A stretch of 64,000 nucleotides of DNA from Tretioscincus oriximinensis (taxonomy: Eukaryota > Chordata > Lepidosauria > Squamata > Gymnophthalmidae): contig JAJVDF010000125.1 in NCBI GenBank assembly GCA_022410635.1, positions 1,941,498-2,005,497 on the forward strand. The letters run 5' to 3'. Of this stretch, positions 24,131 through 36,644 are shown in pieces; position 1 is the first letter of the stretch, and each line of letters starts with the position of its first letter. The position numbers were made by a program, and so were the translations under genes. The notes under the pieces were generated by a model. The model did not search any database and was not told where the DNA came from. It saw only the letters and a program-made list of their open reading frames with translations.

Positions 24131-26072
24131 TTTCTTGAATCTGTACAATAATGGTTATTATTTCTACTTTCCCAAAAATATACTTCGACTTTTCTTTTTC
24201 CAAATGGGAATAGAAAAAATAGTGTCTAACAACAGTATTTCCATCCAAACAGCAACATATCTATTCTTATGTCTGTATAGTTTGATAGTTCTGTANTGAA
24301 CAATTGTCTCTGAATAATAAAACAGCACTCACAAAAACATAAGTAGCTTATTAGCAGCAATCACGCAAGAAAAGTAATTTGAGCTTACCCTTGAAAGAGT
24401 AGGATTAGAAATTAGTATTCAATTCATGTTGCTGGTTATCATCTTTAAAGGAACTCCCAAACTCCATGTCTTAAGACCTCCTTTAGATCTCAGCAGCGTA
24501 GAAACTTACTCAAACTATAACATTACTTCAGTTTTTTACCTGGCACATGCATTATTTTCAAGTGGGATTTAATTTGCTTTTTTNAAAAAAAAACATGTGA
24601 CTTAGAAAACTTCATTTTGGCAGGTATCTATGTTGTTCCTCCTTAGCCAGCAAAGTTAGATATATTTGGAGCAGCTTATGGTGAAGCCAACTAAAAGATG
24701 AAAATTAGAAAAGATAACAATCATTTTAGTCTGAACATCTTTGCTTCCTGACCTTTAATTTAAATTTCAAATGTCATATTTATCTATGCAAAGGTAGACC
24801 CTAAATGGAGGAGTTGAAATTAATCACAAAGAAACAGAATTTAAACAAAAGTATGCACGAGTTGTGAGTCTTTGTCAGATCCATCTACAGGTTTCTTCTG
24901 GAAAGGTGACAGAGCACAAATGAGCTTCTAGAAGAACTGTCAATATATGCCAATCACATTCTATTATTTTCCCCTTTGTTCATTAAAATTGTCCATAGAT
25001 TTATGACTCATGTAGGCCAGCTACTACATGTTGTCCCAACATTACTTGAAATTCTAGAAGCTTTTTTAGACTTCCCATTAACCTCCACAAAAGAGCTATT
25101 ATGTGTAGGAAATGAGTTAATCTTATAAAGTCAGACACAATAGTTTAAATGACTTATAAAACATTCAGATGATACCAATAACCTGGAGCTTTCTGCATAT
25201 ATATATATTCTGGAGTAGGCACCTGGTATTTGCATATTAATGCAGANTATTTCAGATTCCAAGACTATCAGATAGACTGTTCTAGAACAACAGATACAAG
25301 TATGGGAAGAAGCAGAGTGAGTTATCCACCAGTGAGTTTGACTATTAACAATTAATACTTCAGTTTCCTTCCCGCTACTCCATTAGCCAGTGTTGGTTTC
25401 TTTGATGCTACTTGGGATTTTGTTTCCATTGCTTTGTAACCTTTAAAATGTTTATTCTTTCTACAGTTATGAGCTATTGGATTCAATTAATTTAAAATGA
25501 ATGTAAAAGAAGTATAAACTAAAACAATTATAAATTTATAAAGTATTCATGAAAGTCTTAAAAAATTCTACAATATTTACATTTACATAATTGTTGGTCT
25601 CACCTATTTATCACTTAGGCCTACCATTGTTTACACTATCATACAAATTAGAGGCTCCTGTTATGAGAAACAGTCCAGAATAAACCTCAGTGTGGAAAGG
25701 GTCCTAATTTCAGAAGCCATCCATGTCCTTTAGCTGGGACTAGAAGATATATTGCTCATTATTCAGGTGTGTTTCACTTACTGATGACTTATTTGGAACA
25801 GGTTCTTCTTTGTGATTAGATAGGTGTCCAATCCAAATGTACATGACAACCAATTTCTGCTACACGTAGAAGCAAATCATGCGGTATAATTTGTAGGAGA
25901 ATGGAGAAAAAGAAGAAGCTCTAATGAAATCAGATTGTTAAAAGGCAAGATTCCAATCAGTGTCTTTCCTGAAACTCATTACCTTTTTTTGCAAAGTTTG
26001 TTACTGACAGAAGCAAAAGGCAATTTTAACCTTAAAAGTTTTAGCCTGATTCCAGGTGTCATTGAATGAGAT
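24131..26072. other. Unique AT-rich sequence, no feature recognised
   Basis: Nothing supported on either strand. Confidence 0.45.
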
Positions 26073-26175
26073 AGATTATCTAGATCCATTTCAATTTAGC
26101 TTCAGGTCAGGATTTTGGATTGAATCTCTCTTGGTCGCCCTTTGGGATGACCTTTGTCAACAGTGTGAGAGAACC
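26073..26175 (+). mobile_element. L2-clade LINE reverse transcriptase scrap
   Basis: One plus-strand frame starting at 26080 reads LDPFQFSFRSGFWIESLLVA then LWDDLCQQ, matching the region just before the catalytic domain of L2-clade reverse transcriptases (DPxQxxFRPGF...LVALWDDL). Only about 100 bases survive. Confidence 0.6.
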
Positions 26176-26517
26176 AAAGCGTTAGTTATAGTAATCATTG
26201 GTACACCTACCTTTCATGAATTTATCTAACACTTTCCTAAAGGTATCCAGAAATAGTTGCTGTCATCATCTCTTTGGGGAATAAATTCTACAGATGAAGG
26301 ACACTCCTACTGGAAAAAAAACCTTTCACTTTTTGATCTGCACTTTCCTGTCTATTTGCTTCATAAGTATTGGTGTTATATGATGACCACCTATTGAAAT
26401 CAGGTCATCTCTTAATTTTTTTTAATTTAATTTATTTATTTTTTATTTAAATGTCATCTTTTCAGGGCTCCTTCCTATGTTCTTTGGCTCCAGATATTTG
26501 GCGACATCAACATGTAT

Positions 26518-26602
26518 AAATTTATCTCTCTCTTATCATATACAACAAAGACAGTAAGACCCAAATTTATCTCTCTTATCATATGCAATGAATACAGTAA
26601 GG
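26518..26602. repeat. Tandem duplication, period about 45
   Basis: Two copies (26518-26562 and 26563-26602) share AAATTTATCTCTC, TTATCATAT and ACAGTAAG. Confidence 0.7.
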
Positions 26603-26690
26603 CTGTGTTTGCACTGAAGCAAAAGAAGTAGTTTGGAAACCTGCAAAGTGAATGTGAATTCCCTCTGCCATTCTCCATTTCCAGTCCAGT

Positions 26691-26846
26691 TTCACCTCTG
26701 TTTACTGTCCACATAAGATTCACTTTGGCTTCTGCNGGTTATCCCATTTTCAACCATTTTTCCTGGTAATCCCATTTTCACCTCTGTTTTACTGTCAACA
26801 CAAGATTCACGTTGGCCACACTTCTGGTTATCCCATTTTCACATCC
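26691..26846. repeat. Tandem duplication, period about 86
   Basis: TTCACCTCTGTTT, AAGATTCAC, TTGGC and GGTTATCCCATTTTCA occur in the same order in 26691-26776 and 26777-26846. It lies about 90 bases from another independent local duplication. Confidence 0.7.
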
Positions 26847-27607
26847 CAGGCAGTGAGTGTTGTCCTACTTCTCCTGTCCCCCCACCTACTTTAAATAATA
26901 ATAATTACAACAGTCTACTTTTGCGCAATTCCACATTTTCATAACTACAAAATTTAAAGTCTACCTGAAATCGTGCCTGTATACAAGTTGCCTTGCCAAG
27001 ATGCTCCCCTCTCCTCTGTCGCCAACTACTTGGTGGCACCCCCNGCTTGCCTAGTTGGAGTACCACTGGCTATGGAACCCACTAGATAGGNAACACCCAC
27101 CCAATGAGTTTAGATCTACAATGGCAGTGTTCTCCTGCTGTAGGAAAACCATAGCCAGGGCATTGTTAACCCAAAGTGGTGGAAAATGCAGTTATGTCAG
27201 TTTTCAGGGAGCACTCAGGAGGNATGGTGAACGCTTTACCCATTTGAAGTATAGGGGATGTGCATGTGCCCACAAAACTGCTCAGCTGTCACACCTGTTT
27301 TTTCATGTNGTGCGCCTGCCATCTAGATATTCTAAATCAGTACATAGATGCAGCAATAATGTGGATGAGGACAATTAAACTGAAACTTGACCCAAAAAGG
27401 ACAGTTAAAAAGTTCTACTAGTCAGGTGGGGGGATGTTGTTTGCCTGGATGATATTGAACTTTCTCTGAAGAATGAGATCCTTAATTTGGAAGGTTTGGT
27501 AATAACTCCTCAAAAAGTTATCTTCTCCTCATTTCCTTCACTTTTCTTGCATACTTACAGCAGAACTGTTCATATTGCATTCATATCATCAAAAAAAGCA
27601 ACTTGAG
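26847..27607. other. Unique sequence, no feature recognised
   Basis: A 107-codon plus-strand frame at 27055-27378 contains Ns and has no recognised domain. Confidence 0.4.
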
Positions 27608-28178
27608 TAAGGTTGCCATACGTCCCGGGAAAGCAGGACAATCCCGGTTTAGTCCCCTCCGGGTTTTAAGACAAAATCCCGGCTTTTTACATTCCCCGAT
27701 GCTGCATNNGGGAATGTAAAAATGCAGGATTTTAAAGGCAAAGCAGCCATCAGAGCTGACAGCTGCAGCCCGAGCAATGCTTTCCGGGGTCCTGGAAGGA
27801 AGCTCGGAGCANGCCGTAGCTGCTCCAATGCTGGAGGAGGGGTTTCGTGCACCTGCTAGTGCGCCAACTCACCTCCAGCAAAGGAAAAACACCTGGGTTT
27901 GTGACAGGAGGACAGCTCTGTTCNCCTGTCACAAACCCAGGCATTTTTCCTCCGCTGGAGGTGAGTTGGCGCACTAGCAGGCTGCGAAACCCCGCCTCCA
28001 GCATTGGAGCAGCTACGCACACACGCATGCGCACATACACGGATGCTGGAGGTGAGACAGGCAAAAGAGGTTCTGCCTGTCTCACTACAAGCGTCCGTTT
28101 GTGCACGCGCGCATGTACGTGTATGTGCACGCACGTGCACGCACTCCCACCACACCCTGTCAGGGCTGCCAAAACCTG
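27608..28178. mobile_element. GC-rich multi-palindrome element (MITE-like)
   Basis: The left end, AAGGTTGCCATACGTCCCGG, resembles the ends of non-autonomous DNA transposons found in many amniotes. A diverged counterpart, GGGCTGCCAAAACCT, lies near 28164. Inside are three palindromes in series: 27684-27722; 27817-28015 with arms of about 90 bases; and 28026-28108 with an inner hairpin at 28053-28084. Open frames on both strands mirror each other because of the palindromes and are not genes. Confidence 0.6.
28014..28144. repeat. Two perfect alternating purine/pyrimidine tracts
   Basis: Positions 28014-28041 (28 bases) and 28100-28144 (45 bases) alternate pyrimidine and purine without a break, mostly as CA/TG and CG steps. 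Such tracts are the classical Z-DNA-forming sequence. The two tracts are partly complementary and flank the 28053-28084 hairpin. Confidence 0.8.
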
Positions 28179-28533
28179 AGGGATACTCCTTCAGTACTAT
28201 AGTTGATAATACAATATGAATTGTATTACCTTGCTCTAAACTGATCCTCCACCCTGAGCTTTGAATACATCTCCATGTGAGAAGTGCCTTTATCTACTTG
28301 TCCCATAAGAATTTTTTTCTCTTTATAACAGACATCTGTTATAAAAACCATAACCATAACCATAACCCCTCCTCTAGAGATGTGGTTTTATATTGCCTCC
28401 AGAAGACAGGTGTATAGCTATTGCTCCTCAAAGGTGTCCCCAAATACCCCAATGGACAGTATACAAGGCCCCTAAAGCATGGTTTGCATATAACATGTAA
28501 ACAAAGCATATACTTGAGCAGTAAGGTTTTTTC

Positions 28534-28543
28534 ATTATTATTA

Positions 28544-28628
<85 letters not shown>
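28534..28628. repeat. (ATT)n microsatellite
   Basis: About 95 bases of ATT/TTA repeat with one interruption near the left end. It produces poly-isoleucine frames on both strands that are not genes. Confidence 0.95.
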
Positions 28629-28629
<1 letters not shown>

Positions 28630-29812
28630 AACCAAACATAATTACCATGGCAATACATCACAGGTGTTAGTTAATATCTAAATCCAGCAAGCAGATTAAG
28701 TTAAACCATTTGTAGGACATATATAATAACTAATGATTGCTATATATGTGTTTTGCACTATATAAACAGACAATCTAACAGCATTATATATATGAAAATC
28801 ACTAGAGGATATCTATATTAATCGTTTCAAAGGCCTACTTTGTTGTTACAAACCAAAGTGTTTCTTTGACCTTGACACAACGATAGTTTAGGTAAAGAAA
28901 ATCATAACTGAGCACTCAGAGGTCACAGGAGTTGAATGAACATTAGTATGAAAACAGACATCTGTAGGAAGGCATTAACCTGATAAAAAGGTTAATCTCC
29001 ATTCTCTCTGCCTATCCTCTTTATTTTCATAACTGAACAGAGCTGTAATCNCAAATGTAGAGATCAGCCAAGACTTTCCTTGACTAATTTCCTAATGATC
29101 AAAACGTTAATAAAAGCATTTTTAAATAATTGCTTAGAATTTAAACAGGAATATTATATTATCAAAAATACCTGCAAAATCTGCTTCCTCAGTGGGCAAT
29201 GTTCCTGCACAGCTTGGAATTATAATATTTGGATGAAAGTCCTTGCCTACCAGTGTCTCTCGATGGATGAGCGTAATTAAGCCTATAGCTGCATCTAGAC
29301 CTTTTCCTTTTGTGGCAATATTTCTGTTTGTCCAAACACCAAAATCCCAATCTGGAGTAAAAGAACCTTAGCAAAATCAACAATCTCCAAAAAGCAAAAA
29401 AATCATCAGAACCAAATATAAGCCAATAGAATTATAATATACTGTGGCAATTTTACAAACTGGNTATATAAAAATGGCCATATGCCAATAAAGTATCCAA
29501 CACCATGTGGGTCCATGGGATGTTAGATGCAGTATGCTGGAAGCTAGATGCTTGGTTTTCTTCAGTGGCTCACATAAAATAATATATAGCCAAAGAAATT
29601 CAAAGTTTCAGGACATTTGCATGACTACTTCCAAATGGTATTAAAAGGCTGCTAACATAACAGCTCACACATAGATCAAAGTTATGTCCCTCGATGACAA
29701 GCCCTGTAACTGTAAACAAGAAGTAATTTTCACTGGTGCTTCAGCCAGGATAGGAAACAAGTCCATGCCTGGATTTGTACTGGCAATATGCCCATATTCA
29801 GGCCCATAGTAG
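28629..29812. other. Unique sequence, no feature recognised
   Basis: Nothing supported. Confidence 0.45.
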
Positions 29813-30109
29813 TAGAAGAAGAAGAATTGGGTTCTTATACCCCGCTTTTCTCACCTTTCAAAGGGACTCAAAGCGGCTTACAAAGGTATTTTTGCCCGAA
29901 GGCTTACATTCTACCTTCCCCAGCAGGTTGAGGTGGTTCCCATGTATTTACTTGCAGTCAGTTGCAATTTCTTGCAGTTCATGCTTTCAATAGCTGGGTT
30001 GGCTTGAGTAAAGGCTAGTGGAAGGTGCTCAACCCCTCCCTATGTCCGACACAGGGCTTCAAAACCTGATCTCCCAGACAGTTTCCTTAGCGACTGAGCT
30101 ATCTGTGCC
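29813..30109 (-). mobile_element. Sauria-type SINE
   Basis: On the plus strand it starts GAAGAAGAAGAATTGGGTTC and TATACCCCGCTTTTCTCACC (complement of the Bov-B-like tail), has TTGCAATTTCTTGCAGTTC in the body, and ends near CTATCTGTGCC at the complement of the tRNA-like head. Near full length. Confidence 0.83.
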
Positions 30110-32872
30110 TTGTACTTTGAAGCAGAACCTACCATAATGATGCCTGAATTTCGCTCTCACAGAAGAGAATGTGCATTAAAGATGCAACACATTTCTAGTG
30201 TGTTTGTTCTCCTCCTACACACAAAAGAAATTGTGAGTCAAACACAGGTTGCATTGCTCTGCCCCGTAGCCATTCTCCATTGTACATTTCTTCCTTTACA
30301 CTGAGCATGATTGCTATACACAATCTGTTAATTTCCTTGCTTTACTCCTGTACAGAAAAATTTGTCCTTTCCCAACCTCCAAAAAGATCCATTTCTGTAA
30401 AAATACAGTGCTTAGGAGCAATGCTGTGCAACCTCCCCCCCCCAAATTAAATGATAGTAAACTTTAGACATGATTTCTCGATGTGATGGAATACCCTAGA
30501 ACATTCACAACAGGCATGGAAAAGTGAGGCGCAGATTTTCAGTGAACAAAACAAAAAAAGAAGTTTAAAAAAGTTGATTGTAGGGGCTGCAATCCAGGAG
30601 AGTGACAAGTTGTGCAAATCAATCCTTCACAGTGCCNTGTGACTTTCCTTTCCCTTTCCCGCTCTGCCCATCACAAAGCAACCACCAGCAGAGTATGTTT
30701 CTGGATGTGTTCCAAATTTGCTACATCACTATGCATTGTTAGTTAGTTACACAAATTCCTGAAAGGGAGTACTCTGCAGGGTAGAGTGAAGAAGGCTTTA
30801 CAATTTAAAGTGGAAGCATGTCTCTCTTCATAATCTCAACTCTTGCACTCTCCTCACTAGTAGTTTGTTGGGATAAACAGAATCTTCAGCCAGANTATTA
30901 ACTGCCATCTAAGGATTACAAAGACCAGGTGTCGTTATCTTATCTCTAAGTTTAGTTCTTGTGNCTGTATGACCTAGTGTTTCTGCGCATGTCCAGCATT
31001 ACAGATAATATGTTCTCAACTTTTTACTTTCTGTTCTACAGTCTTGTACAGAGCCGAGTGTGTGAGCAGATAGTGCCTCAGCTCACAAAAAAGAAACCTA
31101 AATTAATTTCAGTATCACAAATGTTTTGTTCTCTCTTGCAACTGCGAATATTGTACATAAAGTTTTTTTGTCTTCCGTCTGGAAAGAATTGCTTTTGTGT
31201 GGTATACAATTATTCCNCAAGAGAAGAAGAAGAAGTAGTGCCTGATGGTCTATTTAAGTTTCTGAGTTCTGTTCCCTGGCAAACTCTGCTATTTTGAACC
31301 TAGCTCTACTTGGTTCTGTTGAGTTCTGTTCATAAACACAGTTGATATTAGAAAGTGTGTGATAAGAATTAATAAGTGTTATTTTATTACAAAGGGTTAC
31401 AAAGGCTACTAGTCCCTTTGCAAGAATTAATAATTTCTTCATGAATGACCTACAATAAATATATGGGATAAAAGCTTTAATTTATACGAGTCATAAGAGC
31501 TATTTAGTTAGTTAGTTATTGATTGTAGTTTCGATAAGCTCTTAATAATGTACGTTTTCACATTTGGGTCATTTTTAGATAGAGCCTTCTTTCCTTTTTC
31601 CCCATTTAGACCAAAATCCATTTATTATTTTTTCCTTCTTGAGCACGTAGGTGGCTTTGAGTTTTGCTTCCCCTGCAAACAGATGGATTCACTGTAAGGA
31701 TATGGTGCATTTCCCCTACCTTCCCACCCACCTTTTCTTCAATTTGCTTCCATTTAGAAATAGATTTCCATTACCAGGAAAGCACAGTGCCTTGTAATGT
31801 TTATCCTCTGATGGAAGCAGCACTTCGTGCTAATAATGCCTTCAACAGAGGTGAGATCTATTTGCAAGTAGGATCTTCCATTGCTACACAAAGCAGGGAC
31901 TCTTTCAAAAGACAATGCACACACAATATGTTTGAATAAGGGTTTTATTATTGTATTAAACACAGCCTTGAAATGGGGACTGAAGTCTGTTGTTAAAATA
32001 AGAAGAATAAAGCCCCCTGTGTCATTCTGAGATGAACATGCAGTTTGTGCAGTAAAGAGCAGGAAGAGAGTAGTCTTTCTTTGCATAAATAATTTAACCC
32101 AACAACTGAGTTAGCAGCCACTCGGAATGTAAATTGCTCATTCTAGACTCTTATGTTCCCTGATTTCAATATTAAACCTATTAAGAGGTTGTTGTAAATA
32201 AACTGCAGTTCCAAAAGACTGCTTTAAACTGTACTTACAGAAGACTAAAGTTCTCTGTTCTTCTATACAACAAAATATTTTGCCTTTTCAAATCACTGAC
32301 TGCATTTTAAAAACGAAGGTTTACCTACCGGTTGCACAAAGCTGAAATGACTTCCTCCTGACTAGAATTTAGAATGAATAATTTCACCAGCCACAAGCCA
32401 GTTCTGTTAGAGAGTTCCAAATACGCAAAGATTGGAACAAGATTTGAAGATAAAATGTTAAAAGGGATGTGAATCAAAACTCTGGTGCGCAAATACACGG
32501 AGCCAGAATCCTAACAAGATTCAGCAGGCAGGAAGTTCTTGGGTTGTGGTATTAAGAAATACAGCTGTTCTATATGAGGATGGTCATTCAGAAGGAATTG
32601 GGTCATTTTTTGTTTATGCTTCTAAAATCGCCAATCGTCACTAGATGCTCATTTGAGTTTGGTGGTAGAAAGTGAAAGGATAGATTCACACTGTGACTGT
32701 GGATCAGTAAAGACAAGCAACTGGAAAACTGCATTCACACTGCTCATGACCCCAGCCACTCCCCAGTAATTCTAAATGCACTTACAAACTTATCTTAAAC
32801 TTAGTTTTGTCTTCACACTTGAGTCCAAGCAAATAAGAGGAAAAAGACATTTGCTTTGTTAATTGTCAGACT
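30110..32872. other. Unique sequence, no feature recognised
   Basis: The longest frames (30959-31297 plus, 31754-32086 minus) lack recognisable domains. Nothing else supported. Confidence 0.45.
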
Positions 32873-32998
32873 ATGGCTGCAGACACATGAAGAGGAAAAA
32901 ACAGCAATTGTGTAATGTTGTGGAAGAAATCGCTGGCTACCCACGTCACACTTACCTTCCTCCTGTCACAAAAACAAACAAACCCTTAACAGAACAGA
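32873..32998. repeat. Unnamed dispersed repeat, copy B
   Basis: Starts ATGGCTGCAGACACATGAAG and aligns with 9090-9212 through GAAGAAATCGCTGG, CACACTTACC and AACAAACAAACCCTT. Confidence 0.55.
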
Positions 32999-33260
32999 GA
33001 CGAACAATCAGGATCATAGGGATGAGCTACATCCTGGCTACCGAACTCTTTGATCTTGTAAGCTGAGGATGCTCAGTGGGGTTTAGGAGGAAATGGATGA
33101 GCATTTCTTGCTGCTTTCTTTGCTGNAGAGTCAACACACACAGGCTTAGAAGGGGAATAAGGGGACATTTCGCTAACATGTTGGAAAATATCAGCAATCA
33201 GGAAATTGCTGATTTTCACCCTTTTATTATTGACGAATAGTGAAGCTTAGTGAGTCCTCC

Positions 33261-33466
33261 ATTTGGCCCATGTGGTCTGAAGAGAAAGGAAGAGGAATTT
33301 CATGCTAAGGAAGTGGTAGGTAATCCTTGTGTAGCTGCACCCTAGACTCCAATCACTCCAAAAGCATGCTTAAACATACCTTAAACTTAAACTTTNGGTG
33401 CAGCTACGCACCAATTACTTATCTCTTCCTTAGCACTAGGTTCCTCTGTGGGCCACATGGCCAAAT
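33261..33466. mobile_element. Palindromic MITE with ATTTGGCC ends
   Basis: The ends ATTTGGCCCATGTGG and CCACATGGCCAAAT are complementary. The arms continue inward through AAGGAAGAGG/CCTCT, CTAAGGAAG/CTTCCTTAG and GTAGCTGCACC/GGTGCAGCTAC. The loop is about 50 bases. No coding capacity. Confidence 0.7.
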
Positions 33467-33515
33467 TAAGGATTTGCTAGCCTTTGCTATACAATCAGAA
33501 AAAAAAATNTGCAAA

Positions 33516-34575
33516 TTTTATTTATTTTATTTATTTTATTTAAAGATTTTTACCCCGCCCTTCCCCCCGAAGGTGTCCAGGGCGGCTTACAAAAGTTAAA
33601 AATTCAGGTCGTCATGACCTTCACAACATTAAAACCATAAAAGAAACACAAGAATTTAAAATGTCGTCCTCTGATGGGGGAGCTAACCCNAAAAGGCCCG
33701 GGTGAAGAGACAGGTCTTTACCAGGCGCCGAAAAGATTGTAAAGATGGCGCCAGGCGTGCTTCCGGGGGGAGGCCATTCCATAGTATCTGGGCCACCACC
33801 GAGAAAGCTCTTCCCCGCGCCCCCGCCCCCCTTATCCTAGAGCAGGAGGGGACGACTAGAAGGCCCTCTCCTTCTGATCGCAGAGACCGGGCGGGACTAT
33901 ATGGGAAAAGGCGTTCCCTCAAGTATTCAGGACCCAAACCGTTTAGGGCTTTATACGTCAGTATAAGCACCTTGAATTGGGCTCGGTAGCGAATAGGTAG
34001 CCAGTGCAGTTCTTTGAGGACCGGTGTGATGGACGTCCGGCCAGACACACCCGACAGCAGANGAGCTGCTGCATTCTGCACTAGCTCCAGCCTCCGAACC
34101 GTCTTCAAGGGAAGCCCCACGTAGAGTGCATTGCAGTAGTCTAATCTGGAGGTTACCAGAGCATGAAGAACCGTGGCCAAAGACCCCCTGTCCAGGAACG
34201 GCCGCAACTGGCGGACCAATCGTAAGTAGGAAAATGCCGTTCTAGCTGTCGCTGCCACCTGACNTTCCAGTGANAGTGACGAGTCAAGAAGGACACCCAG
34301 ATCACACACCTGTTCCTTCTGGAGCAAACCTGCTCCGTCAAGAACAGGGAGTCTATCAAGTTTCTGGACACGGGATCCCTTAACCAATAGCACTTCCGTC
34401 TTGTCAGGGTTCAGCCTCANTTTGTTAGATCCCATCCAGCCCTTGACCGCCNCCAGGCAGCGGTCCAGCACCGCCACCGCCTCACCTGATTCCGATGGCA
34501 TGGCGAGATAGAGCTGGGTGTCATCAGCATATTGATGGCACCCTACTCCAAACCNCCTGATGACCTCACCCAGTG
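33516..34575 (-). mobile_element. L2-clade LINE 3' half
   Basis: Carries the reverse transcriptase C-terminal half (separate entry), then a 3' UTR with the complement of GTAAGCCGCCCTGGACACC and a 3' end of TTTTA/TTTA repeats at 33516-33545. Truncated at the 5' end near 34575. Confidence 0.85.
33683..34575 (-). pseudogene. L2-type reverse transcriptase remnant
   Basis: The minus-strand frame runs through PLGEVIR, the catalytic HQYADDTQLYLAMPSE motif, a LNPDKTEVLLVKGS motif, CDLGVLLDS, RLDYCNALYVGLP, RLELVQNAAA, ITPVLKELHWLPI, YKALNGLGPEYL and a C-terminal block ending FRRLVKTCLF. This order is characteristic of L2-clade LINE ORF2, which copies element RNA into DNA. The frame is open across the fragment apart from Ns. 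The open frame extends upstream to 34834, but the first 85 or so residues are unrelated flank. It lacks the endonuclease and the palm before YADD, so it is inactive. Confidence 0.87.
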
Positions 34576-35697
34576 GAGAGCATTCTTCTTTTGCAGACCT
34601 TTTCTGACAGCACAGCATAGGGTAAGTGTCCTCCATTACAAAGTTCCTGTAGCCTTTGTCGTGTGTCCGCCCAAGAAAGAGAAAATGAGAGGCACGAAAC
34701 ACACCAGCCAATAGGATTCCAGGAGTGCAGCTGGCCAGGTATGTGCAGATCAGTTTGCCATCTGTCTTCTCAGTGGCGTGCGCCAGCTCCCTGCACTCTG
34801 GATGAAAGGTATATCCCTTTTTTTCTAATGGCATCCATAGTCACTAGCCCTTTCCCCTCTCTGTGCGCTCACAGCCCTTAGTCCAACTTCAGTCCATTTC
34901 CAGAATAGAATAACAGATCAGCAAAGTGAATTGTAATTTTCTTTCCACATTTTTTAAACTAATGATGATTTTTCTGAGTTAGAGAATGCAAAAGAAAACA
35001 TCTTGCCATTTTACTGATAAGTTCTTGTTCTCCCTCTCTCTCTGTCTGTCTCTGTCTCTCTTACAGTGGACTGAAGGTAGACTGAAGCTTGGGTGTGACT
35101 TTTTCACTTTGCTACTGGCTCCTCTCCCTCAATATGGCATTTCCTGTGCCATCCCTCACAGCCCCATTTACCTTTCATGCCCTCTACCTTCCTGTCATAA
35201 GGGCAAATCTTCATAAAATAGCTCCTCCAGCTGAGATCAAATGAGGTCAAACCTTCAAAAAATGGCTTCCGNATTGGCTTAAAACCTCCTCTCTGAATGG
35301 GAGGTCAGAGTTAGTGACTAATGAAGAAACTTTCAGAAGGCCAATGAACGAAACTCCTTTTTTATATAATAATGATGTTCGATTTTATTGTTTGGTTACA
35401 TTCATTATGTTTGTTCCACTCTTTAATGAAAACTGTGTTACAAATGAACATCATCATCATTATCATGTTATCATTATCAAGATGCTTTTTTGCAATGGTC
35501 CTGAACCATGATTGAGATTTTGATAGCAAAGACAGAGATAAAAATACAGATAAAAGTTACGCCTCTATTGATTGGTTTAAAGCCTCTGCAGTTACTGGGA
35601 TGGTGTGCTGAAGCAAGACCTTGCTTACTTCTACCCAAATGTAGAGTTCCCATTATAAAATCCAGAATAAATATTTGGACCTTTAATAGGTGTAAAA
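34576..35697. other. Unique sequence with a TC-rich run
   Basis: An impure (TC)n/(TCTG)n stretch lies at about 35030-35061. Nothing else recognised. Confidence 0.5.
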
Positions 35698-35815
35698 AAG
35701 GGGGTTCCTCCCCACAGGTGCAGCAGAGATTAGAAACTGCCTCTGGTGCAAAATTCTCTTTTATATAGCCATTAAAGATGCAAAGTTTTATCCTGGATTT
35801 AATGCGGGGATCCAG
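35698..35815 (+). repeat. Unnamed dispersed repeat, copy 1 of 3
   Basis: Shares GGTGCAGC near the start, CCATTAAAGATGCAAAG in the middle and a GGGGATCC-type end with copies at 36645-36757 and 39025-39130. Confidence 0.5.
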
Positions 35816-36506
35816 TATTTGATAGCAAGCAGATCAAGTTTATGTCCACTCTTGATCATTGTAAAGAAAAGCCCTAAGTACATGCAGGATTTTAAAAAGA
35901 AAGGAGAGAAAGAAGTTAGATTTCTATTGATTAGTTTACTAATTAGATTAGCATAAAGTGCACAGGTGAATGTGAATCAGTATNAAGTCAAAGTCAGACC
36001 AGATAAAATACTGCACTCCTCTCAGATAATTGATTTTCTATGATTGTAAAATCTTGATTGAAGGATACATCAGGTCCTTCTGGCATACATTAATATCTGC
36101 TGGGATGGCTAAATGTGTGTCAGCACCCGATTTAGCTCAGAGAAGAACAAATATCAATCCACATACAATCTTGCCTCTTAACATTTTAAAAATCCTACTT
36201 GTCAAAAGTAAAACACATTTCAAAAGCTCAAGACTATGAGTGACAGAAAGGTATATTGGGGTGGGATTTCTAAAATATATAGCTCAGGAAGAAAACACTG
36301 CTGTCAATATCAGCTGTCAGAACCTTCCACAATATAAGAAACCTACAGATAGAGACCTAACTTCATGGAAATTTAGTCACAATTTGCATGAAACCATTTT
36401 ATGATGTAATTACAGATATGGAGAATCCATTAAAACAGTTTTCTGAACTGGTCTAATAAATCTCAGTGGAGATTACTGATGTCATGTCATGAGACACCTT
36501 GAAGTG
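35816..36506. other. Unique sequence, no feature recognised
   Basis: Nothing supported. Confidence 0.4.
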
Positions 36507-36554
36507 GCATCATATGTATGCTGTTTCTGGGCAGCATACAGTACATATGATGTC
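36507..36554. repeat. Short inverted repeat
   Basis: GCATCATATGTATGCTG (36507-36523) pairs with the sequence at 36532-36554, interrupted by a five-base insertion in the right arm. Confidence 0.6.
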
Positions 36555-36644
36555 ACAGGCTGGGAACTTTTGTCAACCATCATAGTTTAGGGTTTCCACG
36601 AAAAAACCCTAACGTGCTTTGCAATGTTAATGATTATAAACAAG

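Noticed and set aside
27750..28219. Cysteine/histidine/alanine-rich frames of 66-140 codons on both strands
   Set aside because: They mirror each other because the DNA is palindromic and made of CA/CG alternation; not coding.
28534..28628. Regular repeat that might suggest an array such as CRISPR
   Set aside because: A trinucleotide microsatellite in vertebrate-type DNA, with no spacers.
28339..28681. Poly-isoleucine frames on both strands
   Set aside because: Product of the (ATT)n microsatellite.
34576..34834. N-terminal extension of the L2 reverse transcriptase frame
   Set aside because: The sequence upstream of PLGEVIR has no similarity to LINE proteins; the frame is open by chance beyond the truncation.
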